From: Thalassolituus sp006212115
GTDB lineage: Bacteria; Pseudomonadota; Gammaproteobacteria; Pseudomonadales; Oceanobacteraceae
NCBI RefSeq assembly: GCF_040372045.1
Contig: NZ_BAABWH010000001.1
Direction: 5' to 3' (one strand)
DNA: 64,000 bases
Each line of letters opens with the position of its first letter. The stretch's first letter is position 1. Below the pieces are notes generated by a model that was not told the origin of the DNA, did not search any database, and worked only from the letters and a program-made list of their open reading frames with translations. Positions 50,864 through 59,724 of the stretch are shown here, piece after piece. A program made the position numbers and the translations under genes.

Positions 50864-52210
50864 TTAATGGCCACCGTGGGAATGCCCACCAGACAACAGG
50901 CTGCCATGCCAGATAACGCCAAGCGTAAAACGGCTCTGCGCGTCCTCAAGCGTCTCATCCTGAATCCATTCCGTGCGGAAAGCAGTTTGCGGTCGCCACT
51001 GATACGTCCATGCCAGCGACGCACGCTGTGGCGTATGCCCACTCACGTTTAATGCACCTGCACTTTCTCCCAACGTCGCCGCCGACGCACCACTAAGACG
51101 ATTATCTGCGACCACACGCTCCACACGAACGGCTACGTTGTGCTGCTGCCACTTCAGGTAAGGCTGTACCCAAACGGCATATTGATCTGCCTCCAGTGCT
51201 GCTTCGCGACCGCCAGAATCGTGCAATGCGCCATCCATGGTCAATTGCGCCCACGACAACTGAACACCCATCGATGAGGCTGCCGTCCACTGATACGCCA
51301 TTGAGGCATCGAAACCTAGCAAAGCAACATCGCCTGTATAACGGATGTCAGGAAACTGAGAGGCGGACTCACCGGGTGGCGCCACTGGGGTATGTTGATG
51401 CCCGCCGCCGTAGCGGTGATCTGCCCGCGACTGCGCGTCAGCCGTGTACCACCAGCCGCCCAACGTCATGTTTAGCTTGTCACGGTCAAACTTATAGCGG
51501 GCAAATACATCCCAGGCACCGCCATCGTCTCCTTCTGTAGCAGGAAAGGCTTTGCCCTGCCAGATCTCCGCCCCGACTGACCAGCCAGCAGTTTCATGAA
51601 GCCAGACCCGCGCGCCCTGATCATGAAAATGGCGGCCAAAGAATACGTCAGCGATAAGCGATGGTTCCGAAAACGAGGCAGTCGATCTGTGACTTAACAA
51701 CTCGGGCGTGAACGCTGCTGATAGTACTCCGATTTCAGCCACGAACTCCGCCGCTATTTCACCAATCCCAGGGCCTTTCGTTTCGCAACAAATAAACCCC
51801 AGGCTGGCATGCTCGACGGCGACTGACTGATGTTCATCTCCGCTTTGTGACCCGCCCTGATGAACACCCAACCCCAATTTTACGAAGGTATTCGCATCCA
51901 CACGACGAGCCGCTTTTACTGTCACCTCATCCACGCTGAGCCCCGAGTTCACGGGGTAGGCATCGCCACCCATCAACGTGCCGGGAATCTGCCAAAACTC
52001 ATATTGATCAACGACCGAGGCCGAACGCCATGTGGCGACTACTGCCGCATCCACTTGCGTGCCTGTGCCCTCATCCGGAATAAAATGCGCGGAGACAGAT
52101 GGTGCGAAGCTCAACCCCGCAGCGATAAATCCGCAAAACGTGCGTCCAAGAATCTTCGCACCAGAAACAACACCGAGTGTCTGTAATCGCCCAGTCAGTG
52201 TGAGCATCAT
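50864..52210 (-). CDS. Outer-membrane beta-barrel protein with His-rich tail (MbnH/MbnP-associated)
   Basis: 448 residues from the ATG at 52210 (ribosome site AGGAG seven bases away). Signal region ends SFAPSVSAHFIPDEG; the mature part is rich in alternating aromatic and polar residues (LGGWWYTADAQSRADHR, YGGGHQHTPVAPPG), as in porin-like barrels, and ends SGGHSHGGH. The His-rich tail and an internal HQHTP suggest metal contact, an inference. It is the third gene of the mbnP-mbnH unit and its start overlaps the mbnH stop (ATGA). I do not know a name for the family. Confidence 0.75.
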   Translation of the reverse strand: MMLTLTGRLQTLGVVSGAKILGRTFCGFIAAGLSFAPSVSAHFIPDEGTGTQVDAAVVATWRSASVVDQYEFWQIPGTLMGGDAYPVNSGLSVDEVTVKAARRVDANTFVKLGLGVHQGGSQSGDEHQSVAVEHASLGFICCETKGPGIGEIAAEFVAEIGVLSAAFTPELLSHRSTASFSEPSLIADVFFGRHFHDQGARVWLHETAGWSVGAEIWQGKAFPATEGDDGGAWDVFARYKFDRDKLNMTLGGWWYTADAQSRADHRYGGGHQHTPVAPPGESASQFPDIRYTGDVALLGFDASMAYQWTAASSMGVQLSWAQLTMDGALHDSGGREAALEADQYAVWVQPYLKWQQHNVAVRVERVVADNRLSGASAATLGESAGALNVSGHTPQRASLAWTYQWRPQTAFRTEWIQDETLEDAQSRFTLGVIWHGSLLSGGHSHGGH

Positions 52211-53448
52211 AGATTTTCTCCTGTGGATTCCCACGGATTGGAAAAACGTGGGTCAACCAAAAAGTCGTGGTCCGTTAATGACTCAAGGAAGGCAACAAGA
52301 TCATCGACCTCGGCGTCGCTAATCCGAAACGGAACCAACACGCCGTCTTTAAACGGACTAATACGACCGTCCCCTGCGTTCTCCCCGGAGGCAATGACAC
52401 GGCCACCTCTGGCGTAATTACGGATAACCTCTTCCAGAGTGGCGACGGAGCCGTCGTGGTTGTATGGCGCCGTCACCGCCACATTGCGCAGTGACGGTGT
52501 ACGGAATTGGCCCATGTGATCTGGGTTACCCGTGACCTCGTGGCGGCCTGTATTCGGTTCAGGATAGGCACCCATGCCATCAATGTTGTACAGACCCGTG
52601 TTATGAAATTTAGGCTCCAGAAACGCGACGCCGCGATCTATCGTGGCATCACTGAAGTTATAACCATCGTGGCAATGAAAACACTCCAGCCGCTCGCTAT
52701 TGAATAAGGCTTCGCCGCGACGGGCAGACGCAGACAAGTCACCGCGATCAAAGGCACTATTAAAGGACGTCATGCCACGCACAAATGAGCCGATGGCTTT
52801 TACAACATTATCCCAGGCAAGATCACCCAACAGAGGATCATCCTGCTCCGGGAAAGCATTCAGAAACAGGCGTTGATAGGTTTCATCCGCCTGCACCGTC
52901 ATGATGATCTGCTCAAAATTGCTCTCATCAATGCCGTGCTCAATCGGGTTGTCACCAAACAACGGCAGCATGATCTGCTGTTCTATGGTGGCCAAAGCCG
53001 GATTACCCCACGTCAGGTTATTGAAGTAGGCACTGTTGGTCAGGGATTGGCTGTTGCGGGGATGTACCTCCCCTGTTGCACCGACAGGGCGTTGAATACC
53101 ATCGCTGAACGCTTTACTTTGGTGGTGGCAACTGGCGCAGCTGATTTCACCATTCACGGACAGACGGGTATCGTAGAAAAGATGGCGACCAAGCTGAAAC
53201 TTGGCCTCGGTCATCGGGTTATCTACGGGCTCTACCGGCAAGGGAATCGATGCGGGCACGCGCCAGTCAAAATCCGACTCACGCGCTCCTTCGTCATCAA
53301 CCATCGTCTGGCTCTCAAGCTGGCAGCCGCTCAGACAGAGTGCCAACGACGCGATCAGAAAAACGCTCCGTAGATAGCCAAGCTGTCCCCTTCTTAGCAT
53401 TACTGCAGTGCGGTGGCGCATCGCCCACCGCCCAATCATGCTTGTCAT
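52207..53448 (-). CDS. mbnH: MbnH-like di-heme cytochrome c peroxidase-family enzyme (lipoprotein)
   Basis: 413 residues. Lipobox LCLSGC (Cys42 from this start; an ATG at 53400 would put it at 26). Two heme c motifs, CASCH (104-108) and CFHCH (256-260). The HNTGLYNIDGMGAYPEPNTG and 'FRTPSLRNVAVTAPYNHDGS' stretches match the MbnH/MXAN_0977 subgroup. Known: MbnH oxidises a tryptophan of its partner MbnP to kynurenine, creating a copper site. It starts 11 bp after mbnP. Inferred role here: the same maturation in the periplasm. Confidence 0.9.
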   Translation of the reverse strand: MTSMIGRWAMRHRTAVMLRRGQLGYLRSVFLIASLALCLSGCQLESQTMVDDEGARESDFDWRVPASIPLPVEPVDNPMTEAKFQLGRHLFYDTRLSVNGEISCASCHHQSKAFSDGIQRPVGATGEVHPRNSQSLTNSAYFNNLTWGNPALATIEQQIMLPLFGDNPIEHGIDESNFEQIIMTVQADETYQRLFLNAFPEQDDPLLGDLAWDNVVKAIGSFVRGMTSFNSAFDRGDLSASARRGEALFNSERLECFHCHDGYNFSDATIDRGVAFLEPKFHNTGLYNIDGMGAYPEPNTGRHEVTGNPDHMGQFRTPSLRNVAVTAPYNHDGSVATLEEVIRNYARGGRVIASGENAGDGRISPFKDGVLVPFRISDAEVDDLVAFLESLTDHDFLVDPRFSNPWESTGENL

Positions 53449-53459
53449 AAGGCAGGAAG

Positions 53460-54503
53460 TTACTCGGCTGAGGGCGCAGATTGGGGAACGGCTTCGAGCG
53501 TAAATACACTCTGAGTTGACGCTGTGTTATCACCCCAGCTCAGACCCAGATTAGCAAACACGTCTTCGCACTCCGGATCAGTAGGACCCGACATGCAACC
53601 CGGAGCCCCGCCCTCGTCCTGCGCGACGCTGACGCCCTCCACCAGCTCGGCATAGTCGATAACGACCTGAACCGACTCTGACTCTTGTGCTTCTGAATCC
53701 AGATTTTCTAACTCAAAAGCACCGAGCGCCAGCGTGATCACAGGGCGGTTTTCGTTCGTGCACGTTTCTGGCTCGGTGCCGTTTTCCAATTCGGAGGCCG
53801 TCACTGGGCAACCGGTGCTGCCGATGTGCGCGTTCCAGCGGGAACCCGAGCGTTCGGCGTCTGCCGGGTCGGTCCAACCACCAACGGGCATCACATCAAA
53901 ACTCGCAAATTTGTAGCCGTTCTGCCAATTCCAGCCTGCACCGGAGGCACGTCCCGGATTACGCAGCGGTTCTGCTGCATCAGACTGGCTCGCATGATTG
54001 AGATCAAACGGCACACCTAGGGTAAAACGCAATGCAGATACCGTCACGCCCTCTGGCACCGTGCCGGAGACCAATGCCAGATCATTGAAGTTGGGGTTAG
54101 CATCCGCACCCGATTCACAGCCGACGGTATCGCGTAAGTCCAACTGTACAACACGATCATTCTGGGCCGGACTGTCGCCACTCAGTGTGTCCAGCGTCAA
54201 ATCGATTTCAACGTCTTCGTCCGTCACCAGTTTGAAATCGTGGGCGTACAGGCGTAAGTCAGCAAAGGTGACCGTCGTGGCATCCGCACCCACGCTCAGG
54301 AATTCAGTACCGCAAGTCGCCGCTTCACCATCCACCTGAGCAGCAAAAGGAATGCTGAGAGACACTTCGCGCGGACCGTCAATTTCCGTAGAGGAATCAG
54401 AGCCGCCACAGGCTGACAGCATTACAGCAGTCATCGTTAATGCACTGAGCATAAGAGGCTTACGAGAAAACTGGGCAGTAGCGTGCAACATCGGGCGGGG
54501 CAT
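53460..54503 (-). CDS. mbnP: MbnP family copper-binding lipoprotein
   Basis: 347 residues. Lipobox AVMLSAC (Cys32). Beta-rich MbnP/MXAN_0976 fold: IPFAAQVDGEAATCGTEF, FADLRLYAHDFKLV, LRFTLGVPFDLNH and the hallmark WNWQNGYKF (W191, W193), with TGC and HIGSTGCP later. In the family a Trp in this region is turned into kynurenine by MbnH and binds Cu with His residues. It starts after AAGGATAAGAAT. Upstream lies a cluster of tandem repeats and the dinB gene. Confidence 0.9.
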   Translation of the reverse strand: MPRPMLHATAQFSRKPLMLSALTMTAVMLSACGGSDSSTEIDGPREVSLSIPFAAQVDGEAATCGTEFLSVGADATTVTFADLRLYAHDFKLVTDEDVEIDLTLDTLSGDSPAQNDRVVQLDLRDTVGCESGADANPNFNDLALVSGTVPEGVTVSALRFTLGVPFDLNHASQSDAAEPLRNPGRASGAGWNWQNGYKFASFDVMPVGGWTDPADAERSGSRWNAHIGSTGCPVTASELENGTEPETCTNENRPVITLALGAFELENLDSEAQESESVQVVIDYAELVEGVSVAQDEGGAPGCMSGPTDPECEDVFANLGLSWGDNTASTQSVFTLEAVPQSAPSAE

Positions 54504-54529
54504 ATTCTTATCCTTAGGATCATTCAGAT

Positions 54530-54571
54530 GTGCGACATTTTATCGCAGCACCGCTCGGCCAAGGTGCGACA
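54530..54571. repeat. Two direct GTGCGACA repeats upstream of mbnP
   Basis: GTGCGACA occurs at 54530-54537 and 54564-54571, 34 bp apart, each followed by an AT-rich ATT or CATT. The first is also part of an imperfect dyad with CGCAGCAC (54544-54551). They lie 27-68 bp before the mbnP start, where a regulator would bind. No known copper-responsive box is recognised. Confidence 0.4.
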
Positions 54572-54593
54572 CATTGTCACAGGGTACGGACAA

Positions 54594-54638
54594 GAAACTG
54601 GCCGACTTGAAATTGGCAGACACGAAACCGGCAGAAAA
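54594..54638. repeat. Three tandem 15-bp repeats between dinB and mbnP
   Basis: Units GAAACTGGCCGACTT (54594-54608), GAAATTGGCAGACAC (54609-54623) and GAAACCGGCAGAAAA (54624-54638) share GAAA-x-TGGC/CGGC-x-GA. They lie 91-135 bp upstream of mbnP and right after the dinB stop at 54650. A regulator with several identical sites or a remnant of slippage could explain them. Confidence 0.6.
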
Positions 54639-54649
54639 CAGAACGCCCG

Positions 54650-55693
54650 TCAGAAGAGGCTTAACTGCTGCTCACTGACCTGGGGAAAACGACCGCCAAT
54701 ACCCAACAACCGCACAGGTTTGTCATCGCGAAGCAGAGCCTGTCGCAATAGACGCTCGAAGCCTTCGGGCGATGCTGACTCCTGAACATCTGCGAGTGTT
54801 GTCTGCGTAAAATCTGCGAACTTCACTTTCACAAAAGGCGCCAGCGCTTCAGGCTTCCAGGGCGTACGACTCACCCGTTCCTGCCAGCGTGCATAGAGTG
54901 CAGTCACCTCGGAGACGCAATCTTCATGACGGGTTATATCCTGAGCATAAGTGCGCTCAACACTGACGGACTTGCGCTCACGCTCCATCGACAATGGGCG
55001 GTTATCCATGCCTCTGCTTCGCTGATACAAATGAACGCCCGAGCGACCAAACCGACGTACAAGTTCATTCAACTCCCAGCTCTGAGCATCTGCACAGGTC
55101 TCGATACCCAGTACCTGCAAGCGCGATTGGAAGGCTGGGCCGACCCCCGGAATCTTGCCAACGTGCAAAGCAGCTACAAACTCATCGACTTCCTGCGGAG
55201 GGATCATTTTCTGTCCATCAGGCTTGTTCCAATCACTTGCCACCTTGGCCAGAAACTTATTCGATGCGCCACCGACTGACACCGTGATCCCGAGCTCATC
55301 TCGAATACGCGCTCGAATATCTGCGGCAACCTGGCTGGCTTGCTGGTCGGGATCAAGTTCAAGGTAAGCTTCATCCACCGATACCTGCTCCAATAAGGGC
55401 GAATACTCCCTCAGTATCGCCATCACCTGAGCGGATACCTCGCGATAAAGATTCATCCGCCCCTTAAGCAGCACCAGATCCGGACACAAGCGTCGTGCGG
55501 TTGCCGTCGCCATGGCAGAGCGGACGCCAAAGGCCCGAGCCGGATAATTACAGGTCGCGATGACGCCGCGCCGGTCTGACTCCCCACCAATGGCGATGGG
55601 AACAGAGTGTAATTCTGGATTTTCACGCATTTCTACCGCAGCAAAAAAACAATCACAGTCGATGTGTAAGACTTTGCGAACAGGAACACTCAT
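54650..55693 (-). CDS. dinB: DNA polymerase IV (DinB)
   Basis: 347 residues, Y-family polymerase. Catalytic motifs: HIDCDCFFAAVE (Asp in motif I, the usual HIDMDAFYA altered to DCDCFF) and 'SVDEAYLELD' with the acidic pair. HhH region and little-finger domain follow (VGKIPGVGPAFQSRL). It performs error-prone or lesion-bypass synthesis and is SOS-controlled, supported by the LexA box upstream. The sequence CDCFF at the steric-gate site is a normal variant in Oceanospirillales-type proteins as far as I know, but I cannot verify it. Confidence 0.93.
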   Translation of the reverse strand: MSVPVRKVLHIDCDCFFAAVEMRENPELHSVPIAIGGESDRRGVIATCNYPARAFGVRSAMATATARRLCPDLVLLKGRMNLYREVSAQVMAILREYSPLLEQVSVDEAYLELDPDQQASQVAADIRARIRDELGITVSVGGASNKFLAKVASDWNKPDGQKMIPPQEVDEFVAALHVGKIPGVGPAFQSRLQVLGIETCADAQSWELNELVRRFGRSGVHLYQRSRGMDNRPLSMERERKSVSVERTYAQDITRHEDCVSEVTALYARWQERVSRTPWKPEALAPFVKVKFADFTQTTLADVQESASPEGFERLLRQALLRDDKPVRLLGIGGRFPQVSEQQLSLF

Positions 55694-55735
55694 AGCCAGA
55701 TCTCGCAGGCAGATTATAAAAACACCTCATCACAA

Positions 55736-55755
55736 TACTGTATATATAAACAGCA
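55736..55755 (-). promoter_or_regulatory. LexA (SOS) box upstream of dinB
   Basis: TACTGTATATATAAACAGCA matches the consensus TACTGTATATATATACAGTA at nearly every position, with the CTGT-N8-ACAG core at 55738-55753. It is centred about 52 bp before the dinB ATG, the expected place for LexA repression. Confidence 0.85.
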
Positions 55756-56083
55756 ATCTGTGCAATATCGATTAACGTGCACCGAAACTGCGCACTTGGT
55801 GCCGGGCAGCGCCCTATTTGCCTCTCAGGCAATCAAGAGCTCATCTATCCGTTACGAATATATCTATACAAAAGATCTGTCACTTATCGAACCGCATTTT
55901 CAGACAAGCTCATGATATTTCGACTTTTTTCTTTTCTCCAACGCACTTTGCCGGAATCCGACTTAGCCAGAAGCCGACAATTAAACGCTCATGCCAGGAT
56001 TTAGGCAGATTTTTTGCTTTAACGGATATATCCCTATTCAACGATGAATCATTCGGCTTACTTGTTTGGCTGAAGGAGTCCTT
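55756..56083. other. Intergenic region upstream of nirA-like gene
   Basis: About 330 bp with several short overlapping frames that show no coding pattern. It must hold the promoter for the reductase operon. I noticed CCGACTTAGCCAGAAGCCGA near 55957-55976 but no recognised regulator site (no NtrC, CysB or Nac box with confidence). Nothing else seen. Confidence 0.45.
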
Positions 56084-57862
56084 ATGTCTTCAATTCGGAA
56101 ACTGGATGAAACACCTGTGATTGCTACCTCAGCGCAGCCACAGCGTGGGTTTACCGCAGAGCAGAAACGCTACCTGGCCGATATGCTGGTCAAAACTAAC
56201 CTGCACATGGCTCTGGGTGGAACAAGTCAGGCGCAGGCCTCTGATGTGCCAGAAACGTTCTGGGGCACGCCCGTTGAGGACCTCTGCAAAGAAGAGAAAC
56301 GCAAGTACGAACAGCATGTACTTGATATCTGGGATGACATCGTTCGCAGCAACGACACCAATCAGATTCTCGAGGGCCTTGACCAGTTCGCCTCACGACA
56401 TTTTGGGCTCTTTAACGTCGCACCAGCCAGTATTGGCTATATGGTGCGGATGCGTATCCCCGCATGCGAGCTTCGCGGCGATCAGATGGTGACGTTGGGC
56501 AATGTCGCCGAAAACCTGGCCGGAGGCTATGCGCACGTAACGACGCGAGGCAGTTTTCAACTGCGTGAAGTCGAACCAAAGAACATTCTGGAAATGCTGG
56601 GGATATTTTACGATCACGGCCTGTCTTGCAAAGGAACCGGAGCCGACAGTGCACGAAATATTACCTGCACGCCAACCGCGGGCTTTGACCCCCTCGAACT
56701 GATTGATCTGCGCAAATACGCACACCGACTCAGCCACAAAATTCTGAACACACGGGACTATCAGGGCATACCGCGAAAATTTAATTTCTCGTTCGATAAC
56801 GCGGGCAGCACGTCCTGCGTATCCGACACCAATGACGTTGGCTTTCTGGCTGTGAAGGTAAGCGACAACGATCAAGGCGTCGATCCCGGTATTTACTGTC
56901 GATTGATTCTCGGTGGTATCACAGGCCATCATGACTTCGCCCGTGATACGGGCTTTATTTGTCGCCCGGAAGATACGGTTGAAATCGCCGATGCGATTCT
57001 CAACGTATTCGTCCATCACGGTAACCGTACCAACCGTAAAAAAGCCCGTTTTAAATATGTTCTGGATGAATACGGATTTGACTGGGTATGTGAACGTATT
57101 CAGGACGTGCTTGATCAACATGGTAAGGGGACGAAACTCATCGCATTGTCTACCCAATACGACGCGCCCCGCCCCAACATAAATCGCCACGGACACATAG
57201 GCGTACACCCACAGAAAGAAACAGGACTAAATTATATTGGCGCGGCTCTGCGCTTAGGGAAAATGACACCCGAACAAATGCGCGGCGTCGGTCGCATTGC
57301 GATGAAATACGGCAATAACGATGTCCGCCTGACGGTCTGGCAGAACTTTTTAATTCCGCATATTAAAGATGACGATGTTGCGAGCGTTATCGATGAGCTG
57401 GCGAAGCTCGGCATTACCACCAAAGCGACGGCTTTCGAGGCAGGTGCAGTGGCCTGCACTGGACGCTGGGCCTGCAAGCTGGCTAATGCTTACACCAAGG
57501 AAGATGGCAACGCCATTATCGACCATCTCAATAGTCAGTTTGAACTCGACCAACCGATTAATATTCATTTAACCGGATGTCCCAATTCATGCGCTCAGCA
57601 CTATATCGGAGATATTGGACTGATTGGGTCCGCAGCGGAAGATGGTTCAGAGGGCTATAAGATTGTCGTAGGTGGAGGTGTCGATGATGACCAGGCTTTG
57701 GCACGCGATTTATGTGGCCCCGTTGCTTCTCGTGATATTACAACAAGGTGTGCGACGATCGTTGGCAACTATTTGAAATCCCGCACAGAAAACGAAAGCT
57801 TTATCGCCTTTGCAAATCGACACGACCTGGATCAATTGAAAACTATTTTATTAGCAGGCTAA
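56084..57862 (+). CDS. NirA-type siroheme/4Fe-4S assimilatory nitrite or sulfite reductase
   Basis: 592 residues from the ATG at 56084 (AAGGAG ribosome site). Two ferrite-reductase half repeats are present. The siroheme-4Fe-4S cysteines are C458 and C464 (ACTGRWAC, C-x5-C) and C499 and C503 (TGCPNSC, C-x3-C). TGCPNSC with Ser is more usual in NirA nitrite reductases than the TGCPNGC of CysI, so nitrite is the likelier substrate. A diflavin CysJ-like partner 42 bp downstream would supply electrons, replacing ferredoxin. Substrate remains unproven. Confidence 0.85.
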   Translation: MSSIRKLDETPVIATSAQPQRGFTAEQKRYLADMLVKTNLHMALGGTSQAQASDVPETFWGTPVEDLCKEEKRKYEQHVLDIWDDIVRSNDTNQILEGLDQFASRHFGLFNVAPASIGYMVRMRIPACELRGDQMVTLGNVAENLAGGYAHVTTRGSFQLREVEPKNILEMLGIFYDHGLSCKGTGADSARNITCTPTAGFDPLELIDLRKYAHRLSHKILNTRDYQGIPRKFNFSFDNAGSTSCVSDTNDVGFLAVKVSDNDQGVDPGIYCRLILGGITGHHDFARDTGFICRPEDTVEIADAILNVFVHHGNRTNRKKARFKYVLDEYGFDWVCERIQDVLDQHGKGTKLIALSTQYDAPRPNINRHGHIGVHPQKETGLNYIGAALRLGKMTPEQMRGVGRIAMKYGNNDVRLTVWQNFLIPHIKDDDVASVIDELAKLGITTKATAFEAGAVACTGRWACKLANAYTKEDGNAIIDHLNSQFELDQPINIHLTGCPNSCAQHYIGDIGLIGSAAEDGSEGYKIVVGGGVDDDQALARDLCGPVASRDITTRCATIVGNYLKSRTENESFIAFANRHDLDQLKTILLAG

Positions 57863-57904
57863 CGGCCTGTCGTACGTAGCGTTCGGAATACTTCGGAAAC
57901 AGAT

Positions 57905-59659
57905 ATGAGTGAACAATTAATTACTGAGCTTTCCTCCGTCATCGATGCCAATGCGGATTCCGGCACGCTGATTGAGCTCCCTGAAGGTGCCCCCTTTGAT
58001 GCAGAACAGCGCCAATGGCTGAACGGGCTACTGACGGGGATAAGCACCATTGCCGCAGCAGCCGCGGGCGCAACACAGCAGGAAGCCCCTGCCACACCCT
58101 TGGCTATTTTTTACGGCTCTCAGTCAGGGAATTGCGAGGTAGTTTCGAAAGATCTGAAAAAACACGCAGCGACGTGCGGCTTTGAAGCCAAGATCGAGGA
58201 GCTGAATTCCATTACGCCAGCGGATCTGGCTCAACACCAGCATGTATTGATCGTTTGCTCAACGTTTGGTGAGGGCGAGCCACCCGACAACGCCAGACAA
58301 TTTTATGACTTATTGATGGCCGACGATGCAGCCGCTATCCCTGCCAGTGTTAACTTCAGTGTTTGTGGATTGGGTGATTCCAGCTACACCCATTTCAACA
58401 AATGTGCTTCCGACATTAATACGCGGCTACAACAGTTAGGTGCTACACCGTGCCATGACTATATTGGCTGCGATGCTGCATTCGAAGACGACGTCGCTGA
58501 GTGGAAAGCGGGTGTATTTGCAACGCCCGCCTTTCTTGATGCGGCCGGTGCTGCAAGTACCGCGAGCGTCGCAACGACCGAAAAAGAAACGCTGTACACA
58601 AAAAACACCCCCTTTATTGCCAACCTGATCGAATCACGAAATCTGAGTGGCGAAGGCTCTTCCAAGCGCGTCAATCACATTGAAATTTCTCTCGCCGGTG
58701 GCGGTGAGGATATGGAGTACCATGCTGGTGATGCTCTGGGTGTCTGGCCACTGAACTGCCCGGAGGAAGTCAGTGAGATTCTAGCTGCGGGTGGCTTCTC
58801 GGGTAAAGAAGTCGTGCAGCAAAAAAGTGGCGCCGCGACTTTGCGCGTGTTGCTGCAAACCCGGCTCGACATTCATACCGTGAATGCTAAGTGCCTTGAA
58901 GCCTGGGGGCTTAACGAAGCCCCGCTAAACTACAAAGTGTTTGACGTTCTCAATGAATTGAAACCAGAGCTGGATGCGCAAACCTTTGTCGATGGACTGC
59001 GGGCCCTGCAGCCGCGCCTCTACTCAATTGCATCCAGTCCGAAGAAACATCCGGGCGAAGTACACCTTACAGTCGGCGAAGTGCATTACGACTTCAATGA
59101 CAAGGCCAGAAAGGGCGTCGCATCAACCTGGCTGGGCAATCGTTTACCGGCAGGGAACGGCGTTGGCGTCTACGTAGTGAAATCCGAACATTTTCATATC
59201 ACCTCAAACGACGATGCGCCTGTCATCATGATTGGTCCGGGCACGGGGATTGCGCCATTCCGGGCGTTCCTCGAAGAGCGCGAGATGCGAGAAGCCTCCG
59301 GCGAGAACTGGTTGTTTTTTGGCGACCAGCATAAAGCATCCGACTTTTTATACCGCGATGAAATTACGGCCTGGCAGGATTCAGGAGTACTAAATAAAAC
59401 CAGTCTGGCCTGGTCCCGGGATACGGATCGCAAGATCTACGTGCAGACGTTAATTAAAGATCAAGGCGCCGAATTCTTTGAGTGGCTGGAGCGCGGCGCT
59501 TATATCTATATCTGTGGTGACGCGTCGCGGATGGCCGCCGATGTCGACAGTGCAATACGTGAAGTTATCGCAGAGCACGGCAGCACCGACGAGGCCGGAG
59601 CGAATGATTACATGAACAGACTGGTCAGTAAGCACCGCTATCAGCGGGACGTCTACTGA
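57905..59659 (+). CDS. CysJ-like diflavin reductase (FMN/FAD/NADPH) paired with NirA-type enzyme
   Basis: 584 residues. A leading 65-residue helical part is followed by a flavodoxin domain (LAIFYGSQSGNCEVVSKDL, STFGEGEPPDNARQFYDLL), an FAD-binding connecting domain (RLYSIASSPKKHPGEVHLT) and an NADPH domain (MIGPGTGIAPFRAFLEER, YICGDASRMAADVD). Terminal RYQRDVY is typical of CysJ. It shuttles electrons from NADPH to a siroheme reductase. CysJ normally pairs with CysI; here the neighbour is NirA-like. Confidence 0.9.
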   Translation: MSEQLITELSSVIDANADSGTLIELPEGAPFDAEQRQWLNGLLTGISTIAAAAAGATQQEAPATPLAIFYGSQSGNCEVVSKDLKKHAATCGFEAKIEELNSITPADLAQHQHVLIVCSTFGEGEPPDNARQFYDLLMADDAAAIPASVNFSVCGLGDSSYTHFNKCASDINTRLQQLGATPCHDYIGCDAAFEDDVAEWKAGVFATPAFLDAAGAASTASVATTEKETLYTKNTPFIANLIESRNLSGEGSSKRVNHIEISLAGGGEDMEYHAGDALGVWPLNCPEEVSEILAAGGFSGKEVVQQKSGAATLRVLLQTRLDIHTVNAKCLEAWGLNEAPLNYKVFDVLNELKPELDAQTFVDGLRALQPRLYSIASSPKKHPGEVHLTVGEVHYDFNDKARKGVASTWLGNRLPAGNGVGVYVVKSEHFHITSNDDAPVIMIGPGTGIAPFRAFLEEREMREASGENWLFFGDQHKASDFLYRDEITAWQDSGVLNKTSLAWSRDTDRKIYVQTLIKDQGAEFFEWLERGAYIYICGDASRMAADVDSAIREVIAEHGSTDEAGANDYMNRLVSKHRYQRDVY

Positions 59660-59680
59660 GCCCAAAGAAAGACAGCGCGA

Positions 59681-59715
59681 GTTGTTCCCTTTGTCGTTGT
59701 TCCCTTTGTGGAACA
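59681..59715. repeat. Tandem 15-bp repeat and hairpin after the diflavin reductase
   Basis: GTTGTTCCCTTTGTC (59681-59695) and GTTGTTCCCTTTGTG (59696-59710) are identical in 14 of 15 bases, directly adjacent. The second copy plus GGAACA gives a short hairpin TGTTCC-CTTTGT-GGAACA (59698-59715), 20-60 bp after the reductase stop. Possible weak terminator arising by duplication. Confidence 0.5.
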
Positions 59716-59724
59716 GGGTTATGT

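Noticed and set aside
56393..57208. 271-residue minus-strand frame inside the NirA-like gene
   Set aside because: The plus strand encodes the siroheme reductase with its metal ligands; the reverse frame has no support.
59698..59715. Hairpin after the diflavin reductase as a full intrinsic terminator
   Set aside because: The stem is only 6 bp and no T-run follows; it is recorded only as part of the tandem repeat.
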